From: Acanthopleura granulata
Taxonomy: Eukaryota > Mollusca > Polyplacophora > Chitonida > Chitonidae
Direction: 5' to 3'
NCBI GenBank assembly: GCA_016165875.1
Contig: JABBOT010000080.1
Span: forward strand, 38,188,146-38,252,145
Length of the DNA stretch: 64,000 nucleotides
In this document: positions 1-20,986 of the stretch, piece after piece
Numbering within the stretch: position 1 is the stretch's first letter
How the letters are laid out: each line of letters starts with the position of its first letter
Program-made: the position numbers and the translations under genes
The notes under the pieces: generated by a model
Told to the model about the DNA's origin: nothing
The model's database searches: none
The model's input: the letters and a program-made list of their open reading frames with translations, nothing else

Positions 1-2538
1 AACAATGTCCAGCTTTATGACAGAAAAGAGTCCAAAAACCAACAATGCTGGCAAAGTAGCTGATAAATGCAGAGCCACATTAACGGAAGCTGGATTCAAG
101 CACGCCACCTCATTGGTCTAGGGTCAAGCAGCCGCGGCGAGGGTGACGCTTTAGGGCAGTGAGCCAGTGGTCTGCTTAAACATGTATCATCTAGGTGTAA
201 TTCTTGTAAATGGACATTACTTACAAGGATTACCGGTAATACAAAAAGAAACACGACAAATACGGATCACAGTCGGTCAGCGCGCTAGCGCAGCGCAATG
301 ACCCAGAAGCCTCCCACCAATGCTGTCGCTGTGAGTTCCAGCTGATGCTGGCTTCCTCTCCGGCCATACGTGGGCAGGTCTGCCAACAACCTGCGGGTGA
401 TTGTGAGTTTCCCCCGGGCTCTGCCCGGTTTCTTCCCACGACAATGCTGGCCGCCGTAGTATAAGTGAAATATTCCTGAGTACGGCGTAAAACACCAATC
501 CAAAAAATAAGTAAATAAACAAATACGGGTCAATGGACTAGATATTAATTTTGCTTCATATTGGTTGTTTAAAAATGCACCAGAACACCATGCACCACAA
601 CTCTTGCAACCATTTATTAACTATTCACGAACTATAGGATTTGGAACGAAACATTTACAACCTGCACGTTTCTGCCCAATGTTCTCGTACACATATCAAA
701 ACTATTATTATTATATATTATGCAATAATCGATTACAAAGAAAAGTACGCGGTGCTATATTACATATAATAAATGTCATTGTACACTATTCACAAAAAAA
801 TTTCCTCTGCATGAAACTTCTGAGTTTGCTTGGATTAATCGTTGTGTAAATACAACTTATCGTTTAAGTCTGAGCCCCATGAATTTTATAGGCTGAATCA
901 GATGCTATTTTGTTTTTCTTGATTTACTTTTCTGGAGATGTTGCTCCCTTAACTTAGAATATGGGCACGCTCCTGTTGAGAAGGAAAAATCTGTAAGGAT
1001 ATAATGTCTACCTGTCTTAGGTACAACTGTAATAGTTCTGGTCAGATGATTAACCTCTGCTACTTATAATGAATGAACGATTATGGGCTATGCTATTTAC
1101 ATAATAGTCTCCAGCTATCTCACTGAGAACTGGTATTGATTACACACCTTCAGCAAACCATAGTAACAAACGTGCGTTGAGCAGATAACTGGAAAGAAAA
1201 ACCTCCACAAGAGTTTCTCTTGGCCAGTAGTATGAAGATATGAATCGTGGTAAAAAAATTAATGCAACTGACATGTTCTCGTTGTATGGTGTCATGAATT
1301 CAATACGGCCAAACAAGTCAGGGGAAACTGCAACGAATGCTCCTTCTCCAAATCCTGTTTACGAATGCACAATCTTTTGTGGTGTACCTTGTGTGGTTAT
1401 CACCGTCTTGACTCTTCCTCGTTCAGTACACTATGAAACCCTAACCACAGTTGTGATTGCTACAATTGTCATTTTATAAAACAAACAATGCCTAGCGTTC
1501 ACGCCGTCTCCAATAAGAGACCGTGACACAACGGTTGCAGTAAAGCACACCGGTGCTTGTGGTGTGGTTCAGTGCCTGTGTACTACCTAAGTATTTTGTG
1601 AACAAACTCACACCGAAAAGTGTGACGTACTACAGAAAAGAAGAGGAAAGGCAGCTTTATTAAAGGTGTAAAGTGAGTTCCCCATTTTTGACCAATGAAC
1701 ATGAACACCGTTGCCACCGTTACCATCAGCCTTGAACGCGTTACTTTTGACCGCTAAAATCTGTGGCGAAGTTCACTGGGCACGATCTTCGTAGTGCAAT
1801 TATTTGAACCACATCACCGCCGTGGCGAAATTGTTTTCATGATCACTCAGAAGGGTGAAAACGTCCGAAATTGTATGAGATTTATAGCCACCGTCAGGCC
1901 AACTGTCTTTTTGTCTAATGAGAACATTGTGAAATTGTCTTGCTTTCTCTTTTTTTGTCGCCACACTACCTTAGGCGGTGATCTCAAGGCGTGTTTAGAC
2001 CTGTTTCTTCATCGTGACTCTGAGTGGTACATTTCAAAATTCATTAATATGTCCTATACATGTGAGACCCGTTTTCCCTTAGAAATGCATGGATTGATGC
2101 ATGTAATTGAACATTGAATATTGCAATGTTGAAGCGTACGTGTGTGTCTTTGTTAATGTTGATGATAACAACCAGTCAGTTTGTGGCAGGGCAAGCTGAA
2201 GAACTCCGCGAACACCACGCTTTGGTGACTCCCACTATTATTGTACGAGGAAGATACCCATGGTAAACCAAGGCCAAATGCACAACAGCTATCCACGATT
2301 TGTGGCAAAAGTTTGTCCTAAATGAGAACATAGAAGGACAGCAACTGAAAAATGACCATTTCGTCCTGTTTTCCGATCATCACTTTTATAAAGTCACCGG
2401 ATAAATAAATTTCGTCCCCACCCATTTACCTGACCTTGTGTGTTCCACGATGATCTAAATATTACTTGAACCATTTCTGTTGGTCAGACAGCTCATGAGA
2501 TAACTCTAGAAATGATGACGGGTCCAGCGTATCTCAGA
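1..2538. other. Intergenic DNA downstream of the GH9 gene, with one SINE
   Basis: Apart from the SINE at 275-533 I see no convincing exon. The open frames (565-849, 1240-1479, 1794-2117) lack domain signatures or splice context. Confidence 0.6.
275..533 (+). mobile_element. SINE, tRNA-derived head with conserved core and tail
   Basis: A degenerate tRNA-like head (GCTAGCGCAG at about 287, GTGAGTTCCAG at about 331) is followed by a core (GCTCTGCCCGGTTTCTTCCC, then GCTGGCCGCCGTAGTATAAG) and the tail CGGCGTAAAACACCAATC with an A/T-rich simple end. The same consensus recurs more than ten times in this window in both orientations, which defines a family. The tail resembles lophotrochozoan SINEs. 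Confidence 0.85.
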
Positions 2539-11800
<9,262 letters not shown>

Positions 11801-14265
11801 AGCGGGTGTTCAGGTTAATGTCAGTGTGATGCATCTGTCATAGGGGAAAAAAACATGACTTAAAAAAGCAAACAGAATCTATCCAGGTCTTCTTGCATAG
11901 ATCCAAGTATGAAAGAATGATCTACATTCGGATTCCCGATGTATGGAAAGGTAGAGTGAGAGTGAGCCTTTGCGTTTTCCTATGCCATGAAGGGTGTATA
12001 ACTGTAGATGCAGATTTATATGACAAACATGGAATGTTTTTAGTATTAGGGCGCCGTTGACTATCTACAAAAATCACGTGGCGGATGGATATTTGTAGGA
12101 TGAGAAATTTAGAGACTGGAGAAAATAAGGACAATATCGGCAGTTTCGACTTAGTCAAGTGAAAAATGGCAGCAACGTAATTTGAGCCATCAGGATATGA
12201 ATCAACGGACTGGAAATCCGGAAGAGAAAATTAAAGCATCTCTGACAGATGGAAACATTTTTGTATCAATTGGAGGCTTCCCTTATAGATTAGATAAAAA
12301 AAAATTCCATCACACTTTAAATTTAACCAATCGACACGGATTTCATCAATGCAGTTTTGACCTATAGTTCTCTCCACCACTGTCTATAGTTTCTTCTGGG
12401 TAGTTCCTGGTTTCTGAACATGCTCCGGTTTCTGGAAATTTCTTGGTGTCCTTCATGCATTGCACAGTTCTTTCGCCACACAGCCCAGTATCTTGCCTGG
12501 TTTCTTCTGAGTATCATTTTGTAGTACATAGTCCATTCACAAGTCATGCACAGAATAAATATTTCGACTGTTGGACCGTTGCTGTTGATTTGCACAACGC
12601 AGTGAAGTCGTGAATACACCGTATTGGCTTGTTTCCGTCTTTGGCCATGCAATTTTTCCTGAGCATGTTGAAAAGCAGCACTTGGTTTCTAAACAAAAGA
12701 CTAACTGCCACAGTCGTGAAATCCTTGTCCACTGATACACCAATATTTCAGTAGGATAGCACTAAGTCCATTGGCCTTTATTCCTGCCATCTGTGTTAAT
12801 CAAGCCATTTGTCATCTAATTTTATGGTGATTAAACAAACAATAACAAAAAACAAAAACAAAAAACAAAAAAACCAAAAAAAAAAACCCGTAGAACCCTG
12901 AATATAGGGTGGATGGCAATATCAACATTGGCGATAGTTATTGGGCTAGTTTATAGCCTGTCGAATATAGAAGTATCTGTGTATGGAATGGAACTGGGTT
13001 AATTATGCATGATACTTTACCTTATCGATGAGGATGTGGCAGCAAAGTAAATCTTGTCTTGTTCCATGTTGAAGAGTTTAGAATTCCAACGACAACCCAA
13101 GTTGAATCACAGAAAATAGAGTTACTACGTGTCCCTTGGCGCGGTGCTGTCTGATATAAGATGAATGAAGCAAGTACGAGTGCGAAGTTAACAGACTGAA
13201 CTAGAATTGATCTGCAGATAATCGGATTTATTGTTGCGCACTTTCCACGGGCTCTAAGCATTGGATATAACCGCGTCCTGTTAGAAGATGTATTCGACTT
13301 ATAGGTATTGCGAACTTTGGGGTTCTATATTTAGTGTTGTGTATAGATTAAGATGTCACAGGGTGCTGACTGCGTTCATAAAGCCAGACTTCAGATCATT
13401 AAAAATCAGGCAGGGATCACGGCTGACGGTTTTCACGGTTACGTGCTAATCCCGTATTTATCGGGATTTTCCAGATCGTGTCGTGACTGTTATGTCTTCA
13501 GGCTTTCGACAACTGATGAAAATACAGACGATACCCAAACAATCTGATGACATTTCTTTGCGGTTGAAAGGCACATTGCCTTAGTGTTTTCAGATTGGGG
13601 ACAATGTGAGTTGAAGGCCAATTCAAACCGAGAGCTATGATGGGTATATGCGATTGTCCCAGCATAAGCTTCACCGCACAATCACAAAGGTTTAACATGG
13701 GTTCAATTATCCCCAGCGTCACGTACAGAAAACCATGTGTAAACAGCTGTGTCACGGACAGCTTGATCTGTAACATAATCAGTCCTCTCTAGGTTGTATA
13801 ACATCGCAGTGAAGAAGCATTTCTAGACGGCATTAGAAGATTCAAGCTTTTCTGTTATTTCTCAGCATACCAAAGACGCCTAATTAAAGGGGCAGAAAGA
13901 CATCGCCATTGTTTATGTGGTCGCTTTAGTGGTAATTAGCACACATCAGTATATAGGCACTATAGCATTAAACTGTTGAAGAGGCCTAATTAGAACTAAT
14001 TTCTTTGCTAAACTAAATGAACTCGAAGTTTAGGAGGACGCAGTGCATTCTATCGGATGCACTTTATGTAAAGGAGTTCCACTCTAAACAACATTTAAAC
14101 AAATTTTTCTGTAACCAACGACGCAATTCGTATTTCCCCGAGCCCGAAAAGTTGATAGATTTATTTATTCCTTTAATGCTCTAATTAGAATGAATATTAT
14201 GTAAAACTATAGTGTTGATTTGCCCGCACTGACTGTTATTGAGTTCCATGTGACAATATTTATTT
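11801..14265. other. Upstream/intergenic DNA of the GH9 gene
   Basis: No supported gene. A run of A-rich simple sequence lies at 12838-12890. A minus-strand frame at 13261-13022 has a hydrophobic stretch but no family resemblance or clear donor. About 12370-12530 holds degenerate GGTTTCT-containing repeats reminiscent of the SINE core motif. Confidence 0.5.
12838..12890. repeat. A-rich simple repeat
   Basis: Repeated CAAAAAA-type units with almost no other bases. Confidence 0.9.
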
Positions 14266-14267
14266 AT

Positions 14268-14520
14268 AAATTTTATTTTATTGGTGTTTTACACCGTACT
14301 CAAGAATATTTCACTTATACGACGGCAGCCAGCGCCATGGAGGAAGGACACCGGGTAGCACCCGTGAAAACCCAACGATCATCCGCAGGTTGCTGGCAGA
14401 CTTTCCCACTTACGACCGTTGAAGAAACCAGCTTGAGGTGGGCTTGAACTCACAGCGATCGCATTGGCGAGAGGTATCGGGGTCATTACTCTGCACTAGC
14501 TCGCTAACCACTTGGTCACA
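14268..14520 (-). mobile_element. SINE, near full length, minus orientation
   Basis: Reads on the plus strand as the reversed tail GGTGTTTTACACCGTACTCA, then AATATTTCACTTATACGACG, then core, then a reversed tRNA-like head (GGGCTTGAACTCACAGCGAT; CTAGCTCGCTAACCACTTGG). Confidence 0.9.
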
Positions 14521-14579
14521 AATGACAATAAGAGGTGGACGATGCTTGTGTGGACACTTCGGTAATCTAATCTCTTCCA

Positions 14580-14712
14580 CCTGTTAAGAGCCCCGTCTGT
14601 AAAATATCATGTTCCCCCGGTCTCTGCCCAGTATCCTCCCAGCATAATGCTGGCTCCCGTCGTATAAGTGAAATATGATTGAGGAAAACACCAATCAAAT
14701 AAATAAAAAAAT
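14580..14712 (+). mobile_element. SINE 3' part, plus orientation, paired head-to-head with the previous copy
   Basis: The core (CCCGGTCTCTGCCCAGTATC) and tail (AAACACCAATCAAATAAAT) follow the inverted copy within about 60 bp, making an inverted SINE pair. A stretch of the GAGTACGGCG motif has been deleted. Confidence 0.85.
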
Positions 14713-15487
14713 TAACTAAAATGTTGTATTATATACCTTTTTCTGTTTTGGCGCTACTCGGGTCAGTGTCTGACCTATGTTTTAACAACTGTATACGTTA
14801 TAGCCTGCACTGGAATTCACTCGCGCATTCTCGAGGCTTCTGCGTATAGGAGTGTCGTGTCATTGCACAAAGAGGGTACATTCTGGAAAGATACACCCAT
14901 GTTGTTAACATGTTTATGACCAATCCATCCAGAATTTTCTTTACGTTAGTCTATAAATATGCGCGACGAAGTTGTACAGGCGAGGTCATATTTACCACTT
15001 GAGGATTTCCGAATTTATTGGAGGTCGGCCTTCAAGCCATTCGACATTCCTCATTTTGTCCTCCATTTTTCTGTACGTAGCACTTTGTAAGTTGTGTTTC
15101 GCCACTTACTATTTTTCTTAGACGTTCTTTTCGAGCTTGTATCGATCATTTTCTCTTTGAGCGATTGCGTACATTTCATCCCAGTTTACCCTGAAAGTGA
15201 CTTTGTTTCACTCCGAGGAGTGAAACATACATCCCCAGCTCGGCATCACGGGTGCAACTGTCAATCTGTCCACCCTGAGAAGTTACACCTCCATAGGTAT
15301 AAGGCCTATCGCTGTCTGAGAGTTGAACAAACCATTTGTTTATCATTTATCCTCTCCGGTAGTGGTACCCTTACATACCAATATGCATGTTGTGCATATC
15401 TACATCCTGGTTGCCTCCACCCATAAATTTTACCTTTAAAGTATCTATAAGTGCAAACTTCTTGATTAAGGCTTTAAAAAAAGTAAT

Positions 15488-15715
15488 GAAATTTATTTAT
15501 CTGACTGGTGTTTTACGCCCTACTCAAGAATATTTCACTTTTACGACGGCGGCCAGCATTATGTTGGGCGGAAATAGGACAGAGCCGAGGGAAACAGTCC
15601 TACGCACGATCGGATAGGAAGCCAGTATAAGCTGGGCTTGAACTCATTGCGACCCCATTGGCGAGAGGCAAGGAGTCATAACGCCGCGCTGGCGCGCTAA
15701 CCCCCTCGGTCAGGT
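15488..15715 (-). mobile_element. SINE, near full length, minus orientation
   Basis: Reversed tail GGTGTTTTACGCCCTACTCA, core ACGACGGCGGCCAGCATTAT and reversed head (GGGCTTGAACTCATTGCGAC; GGCGCGCTAACCCCCTCGGT) are all present. Confidence 0.9.
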
Positions 15716-16182
15716 AATGAAGTAAATATATATCGTGAGTTTTGTGGGTAAAGCATGGAGTATACACTTTTATTAAACCATTCGGCAATGTACCGCACAA
15801 TCCACGTTTCTCCGAGAGAAGGTGTCTTCATTTATGTTGGCCTATCAGTTTAACAATGAGATGTTTTCCATCTTCCCATAATCCTCCTCTCAAGAAACGT
15901 TATGTAGCCTTATGCACATGTACGTGTATGCGTGTCATCCTGTGATTTCTGTGAATCCAACTTAAGTTATACTGACAAAGTACGGTACCGCAGATACCTC
16001 ACCTCCCCCCCAACCCATCATATTCAACTACTATTTCTATTTGATCTCGTCATACTTATATAGGCTCCAATATTTTTCAGTAGAGCCTATTCCATGACCA
16101 GAAATTAATCATTTAAAGTTTTTGCCTTGTCTTTCAAATGATATTTCAGTTTTCCTCCATCTTCAAGAATAATTTCATGACT

Positions 16183-16400
16183 TATTTATTAGCTTTTTCT
16201 ACGTCATGGGGCCTACTCAAAAATATTTCACAAAAGCATAGTGGTTTTGTCAGCATTGTGGTTGAAGGAGCCTGGGGAGAGCCACTGACCATTCGCAGTT
16301 TTCTGGCAGACCTTTTTTAATAACGACCGGAAAGAAAGCCAGCTAGAGCTGAACTTGAACTCACGGCTACAGCGCATGGAATTCTCAGGAATCAGCCTCT
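16183..16400 (-). mobile_element. SINE, diverged copy, minus orientation
   Basis: CCTACTCAAAAATATTTCAC, GTCAGCATTGTGGTTGAAGG and TTCTGGCAGACC follow the family order but with many substitutions, so this is an older insertion. Confidence 0.75.
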
Positions 16401-17340
16401 GAATATGTAGGCTAGGCCTTGGTCTAAAAACCAGTTCAAATAACTGTGACCACAAACATGGCCTCTGTCGCTCGTTATACACAAGGGGGTGTACCTGTAG
16501 TAGGCCAATTCCCTCGGTCCGCGACAAACCATTCGCATCTACCAGTTCTATCTAGACGGAAGGATACGAGCCTCTGAGGAGTGTAGGCCCGTCCTGTTAG
16601 CGACAGGCGCTCTATTCCTCTCCCGTTGCGGAGGGTGTTAATTGTTTACACATGCGCAATTCGACTAGTTGGGTCCAAGATTTGGCTCCGAATTAATGAG
16701 TATTGGAGCACCGATTGCATAATACTGTCACACAGACAGCGTAGGTTGTTAATACACTATATATTTCTATGCTGTCATTTTACATCCATCCCCCCCCCCC
16801 GAGGATAACAAGGTGACAAAATGCTATTACGTCACTTCCAGGAGTAAACAGCTCACAAAAATGATGGTCATGCTGTGTTGATTTTTGATATGACATAGAT
16901 CTGTCTCAGCTATGTGTAGTGGTATGGCATACCATCGCTCGAAAGTTTGGAGATATATATTTAGGGGGTTGAAATTGACAATTTTAGTACATAAATAATT
17001 TTACCTCCATGGTGTAACCTAATAGGCCTACGTTGACACAAGATAATTTAATGTGGGGGCGCCTTGATGGGTGAAAATCGGTAACCGGTTGACAACTTAC
17101 GAAATAAATAAATAAAAAAAATAGGTTTATATAAATTGGTCAGTGAGGTCCCGCAGAAGTTCAGTATATATATTAATATTTCATGACTTTTATACATTTT
17201 TCTTCCACTCGTTGAGCCTTTAAAGTGTATCTACCGGTATAATTTTCACTTCCGATCTTGAGGGAAGTTTTATGTTTATATGATCCAGTGGTCATCAGTC
17301 TTCTGTGTTTGGAGGTAGGAAAAGCGGGAAAGTTTTCAAA

Positions 17341-20300
17341 ATGGCAAATGGATTGCTCGTGCTGAATCCGGAAAGTCGCTGTAGTTTATGGAGTTTTCTG
17401 AGCGGGACTGCCGTTTGTGCAGTACCGCTAGTCTCCAGTTTGTCAAGCAGTCTGTCTGTCCTTTGGGAAGATTATTGGAAGCAGATAATTGCTTGCTATG
17501 GCGTTTTACAGAACGCCTGTCTTTTCGCTGTTTACTGCCGTCGTGGAAAATTGTATCAGGTAACAACAACAACAGAGCTGTCAAACCGGATTTGTATCCC
17601 CATTAAAATCGGGTAGAAAAACAAAAACTGGCCTTTGGAACCTATGTTGCTTGCTGACCCGCTTTACATGTTCATAGTGAAAAGCAGATTTTTGCAGCCT
17701 GCAAAAACCTTTTCAAAATTAGTTTGTTACACATGGTAAAGTCGACTGTCTACCGCTCAAGAACAACTGCATCTGCGCCCAGGATATTGTCAGATGCACT
17801 GAGTGGTAAAGCCAGATATTTAAGGGATCTCTCCCGTCAAACCGCATGGTTTGTCACACAGTGCCTAACAGGTAGCCTAATGAATTAGACGTTGTATGCT
17901 ACGCATAAAACGTCTAACAGAGGTCCACATAAAAAAGCCAAGGATATTTTCCCATCTGTATTTAGTTACTGCCTAACCTTTAAAGTCTGTATGATCAGTC
18001 AGCAATGATCAGCCAAGGGGATTGCATAATGCTGGAGTTTTAAAACCCTTCTGGTAGGCTTACATTGCTTGTTTTAGGCCATGGCCACTGATTGTTAGAC
18101 ATTTTTGTTTAACATACATTCTTTGCACTGTGAGAGTTTTTGGCTTTTGAGCTACCATATGTAACAGTGTGAATCCTGCATCAAAAAACTCCACATCATG
18201 GAGATCAGCAGATTCTCTTGACGGCTGACTAACCATGGTGGAGTGCAGGAATTTTTGACAGAAGCAATGGTCGAAAATGTTTTAAGACCACTGCAACATG
18301 CGATCCCCAGTGCTGATCATTGCATAGTGAGGAACATACAGATTTTAAAGGCTAGGCAGCGTCTAAAAACGAATAGGAACATATCCATGGTTTTTTAAAT
18401 GGATCTCTGTTAGACGTTGTATCTGCAGCATACACTGTCTAATTAATTAGGCTACCTAATAGGGAGATTCAACATTCATTGCTGGCCTGGTGAATGGCAC
18501 ATCTGTAAAGCACTTCTGTTACCTTTTCCTCCACAAATTAATTTTAATATAGACAGAACTGGAGGAAAAATGCACATACCCATTGGCATATGTGGTGCAC
18601 TACAGTACCTGGAAAATAATCCATCTAGATGGGCGTAGTGTGTTATTTTTTAAATTTTGACATATATCCTGAAAGTGAGTTCATCATAGCCTCTCAAAAA
18701 TATTGCTGCAGATTTCCGAAATTATAGGCGATTGACCCACGTGGTGCCCAAGCTCATCTCTTTTGCTTATTTCTGTGTCATTTTCCAGTTGGAGCTTGAA
18801 CACTATGTTCTTAATTCCTTCCTCGAATATGTCCTGAAAACTGTGACATTTTCATTGCAATATCCAATTGAGAAGGACATGTGTCTTAAAAAACATGTTT
18901 TTGAATTTCTGGAATTTTTTTGTTTTAAATACAGCTGTCTTCAGGTGCCATAAGTGCAGACTTATTTGAGACCAGTTCGATTGATCTGGCGTTCGGAACT
19001 GTGTAACAATTTTTTTGTAGATAGGGATGTACTCAGTGTCACAGTGAATGTAAGAATTTTTAAATAGCACATCTAGATGGAGAGTGCATGCTGTTGTAGG
19101 TGGTTCTGGTGATTTTAGGAGAGCACTGGCTTTATGAAAGTACCTAATGAAAACTAAGAAAACACAACCATATATGGCTAGGCAAAGAGCTTGCAGACCT
19201 TTGAACAATAAAAACAACACACATGTATAATGTTTTCACTTGTATCTTTCAGGTTGCTGTCCGTGCAGGTGGGCTGGGCTTTACCTTCGGACTGGGTATT
19301 TTAGTTAGTCTCTCTAATACAACATTCATTAACTTCGGCTGGTATATAACTATGCTAAGCTTTTTCCACTGGTCAGAATATTTTGTGACTGCCATATCAA
19401 ATCCCAAAACATTATCACTGGAGTCCTTTCTACTGAATCATAGCCTGGAATACAAGTTGGCGGCAGTGGCTAGCTGGGTGGAATACTGGCTGGAGTGGTA
19501 TTTTATACCAGGTAAGAGTACCCTAATTCTTCAACTTTTTCACGTAAGGAAGAGCAACTTGCAATAAATTTTGTGCTCTTTTTTAACTTGATTTTGAAGA
19601 CAAAACTTGATTGATTCGAATGGTCAATTTCAAGACTTAACAAAAAGTATAATTTTGAACAGTCTACTCAGAATAATGGCCCTCTCATATGCTTGAATAA
19701 ACAATTTACAAACATGAGAAAATACTTTAGGTAAATTAGATATTTAGTTGTTCCTATAATGTTCATATACACACTTATCTGAGAGTGTGAGTGGTATCGT
19801 CTTGCCTGTAATTATCTGCTTGTGTTGCTGGGTGTGTTTTGGTTGGTGACATTTACCTGATTCATTGGTTATTTTGAATGTCATTTTTGCTATAAATTTC
19901 AATATTACCCACAAGTCGCTCAAACTCTACCCAGTTTTCCAAGCTCTGTCTGATTTCTTCAAGCTTAACCCTGTTTCTCCATGCTCTGCCCAGTTTCTCC
20001 GAGCACAGCTTGGTTTCTCCAAGCTTAGTTCGGAGCGGTTTCATATCCTTTAATGACTGTTGTCACAAATTGTTGTCAGAATTGTTCTTGGGAATGGCAT
20101 TAAACCCAAACAAATAAATAAAAAGTCATTGTAATCCCTCACTGTCAGAAAATTAAAGAAATCTTGTAAAATTACCTGTTTGATTTTTTTTTTTGTTTTT
20201 GTTTTGGCACTTCAACCAGGTTTGAAGACATTACGCTATGTGAGTTTATTCGGGTTATCGCTTGTGATAGGTGGTGAAGTGATGCGTAAGGCTGGCATGC

Positions 20301-20986
20301 TAACTGCCAAGACAAATTTTAACCACTATGTTCAGAGGTACAAGAAGGATGGCCATCAATTAGTGACACGAGGCGTGTACAGTTTTGTACGACATCCTGC
20401 TTATGTCGGCTGGTTCTACTGGAGCATTGGCACACAAGTGAGCTCTGCTAAGTTATCTCCCCTAGTTTGGCTGTGTATTACAGCCACGTGGTTTACCCAC
20501 TCAACACTATTTGTATAAAATGTTTTATTGGCTTTTCAGCTTAGAATTCTGTTTAAAGTTTAAGTGTAGTTGTCTGCCTTTATCCTCTGGCTTGTGTTTT
20601 TATCTTTCTCTACAAACATTGACAAAACTTGTACACCGTATTCGATTATATTCTGTCTAAGGACGCCTCTGCACTAGCAAGTCTCTTGATGTATCATATT
20701 TATTATAGTTGCTGTTTGTGAAATTTCCCCATTAAACTGCCTAAATTATGAAAAGATTATGAGTTGGTCAGGTTTCACATAGATTTGTTTGTGTCTGTTT
20801 CAGCTGGTCCTTATCAACCCACTGTGTTTGCCAGGCTATGCCTTGGCTTCTTGGAGGTTCTTCAAGGAACGAATACAGGAAGAAGAAATTTATCTGCTCA
20901 ATTTTTTTGGTGAAGACTACGTCTGTTACCAAAGGAAGACTGGAACTGGCTTGCCTTTCATCCAAGGTTACCGTGGCGAGTTATGA
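17341..20986 (+). CDS. ICMT: Protein-S-isoprenylcysteine O-methyltransferase, four exons
   Basis: ER-membrane methyltransferase that uses S-adenosylmethionine to methyl-esterify the C-terminal prenylcysteine of CaaX proteins (Ras/Rho, lamins), the last step after prenylation and RCE1 cleavage. Exons: 17341-17559, 19253-19511, 20220-20437, 20804-20986 (TGA). All junctions are GT-AG and in phase, giving 292 residues against about 284 in human. An in-frame ATG at 17305 would add 12 residues; 17341 gives the more usual length. Hydrophobic membrane segments fill exons 1-2. The family signature RHPAYVGW lies at about residues 217-224, followed by the C-terminal ERIQEEEIYLLNFFGEDY and GLPFIQGYRGEL. 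No damaged residue is visible. Introns 1 and 2 hold a foldback repeat and a minisatellite. Confidence 0.96.
17868..18472. repeat. Foldback (inverted-repeat) element in ICMT intron 1
   Basis: The left arm (about 17868-18100) and right arm (about 18228-18472) are imperfect inverted repeats of more than 200 bp. Matching blocks include GTAGCCTAATGAATTAGACG against the complement of GTCTAATTAATTAGGCTACC, and ACGTCTAACAGAGGTCCA against TGGATCTCTGTTAGACGT. About 125 bp separates the arms. No coding capacity or clear target-site duplication is visible. It may be a MITE or a foldback transposon. Confidence 0.75.
19919..20040. repeat. 20-bp minisatellite resembling the SINE core, in ICMT intron 2
   Basis: Six degenerate 20-bp units follow each other, for example AAGCTCTGTCTGATTTCTTC, AAGCTTAACCCTGTTTCTCC, ATGCTCTGCCCAGTTTCTCC and GAGCACAGCTTGGTTTCTCC. 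Each resembles the SINE core segment GCTCTGCCCGGTTTCCTCC, and a SINE-like tail (20070-20125) follows directly. Confidence 0.7.
20070..20125 (+). mobile_element. SINE tail fragment next to the minisatellite
   Basis: TTGTTCTTGGGAATGGCATT then AAACCCAAACAAATAAATAA matches the family tail with substitutions (TTGAGTACGGCGTTAAACACC in better copies). Confidence 0.6.

Noticed and set aside
13022..13261. Minus-strand frame with a hydrophobic stretch, considered as an alternative first exon of the GH9 gene
   Set aside because: No donor in a phase compatible with the CBM2 exons, and exon 1 at 11800 already supplies a good signal peptide.
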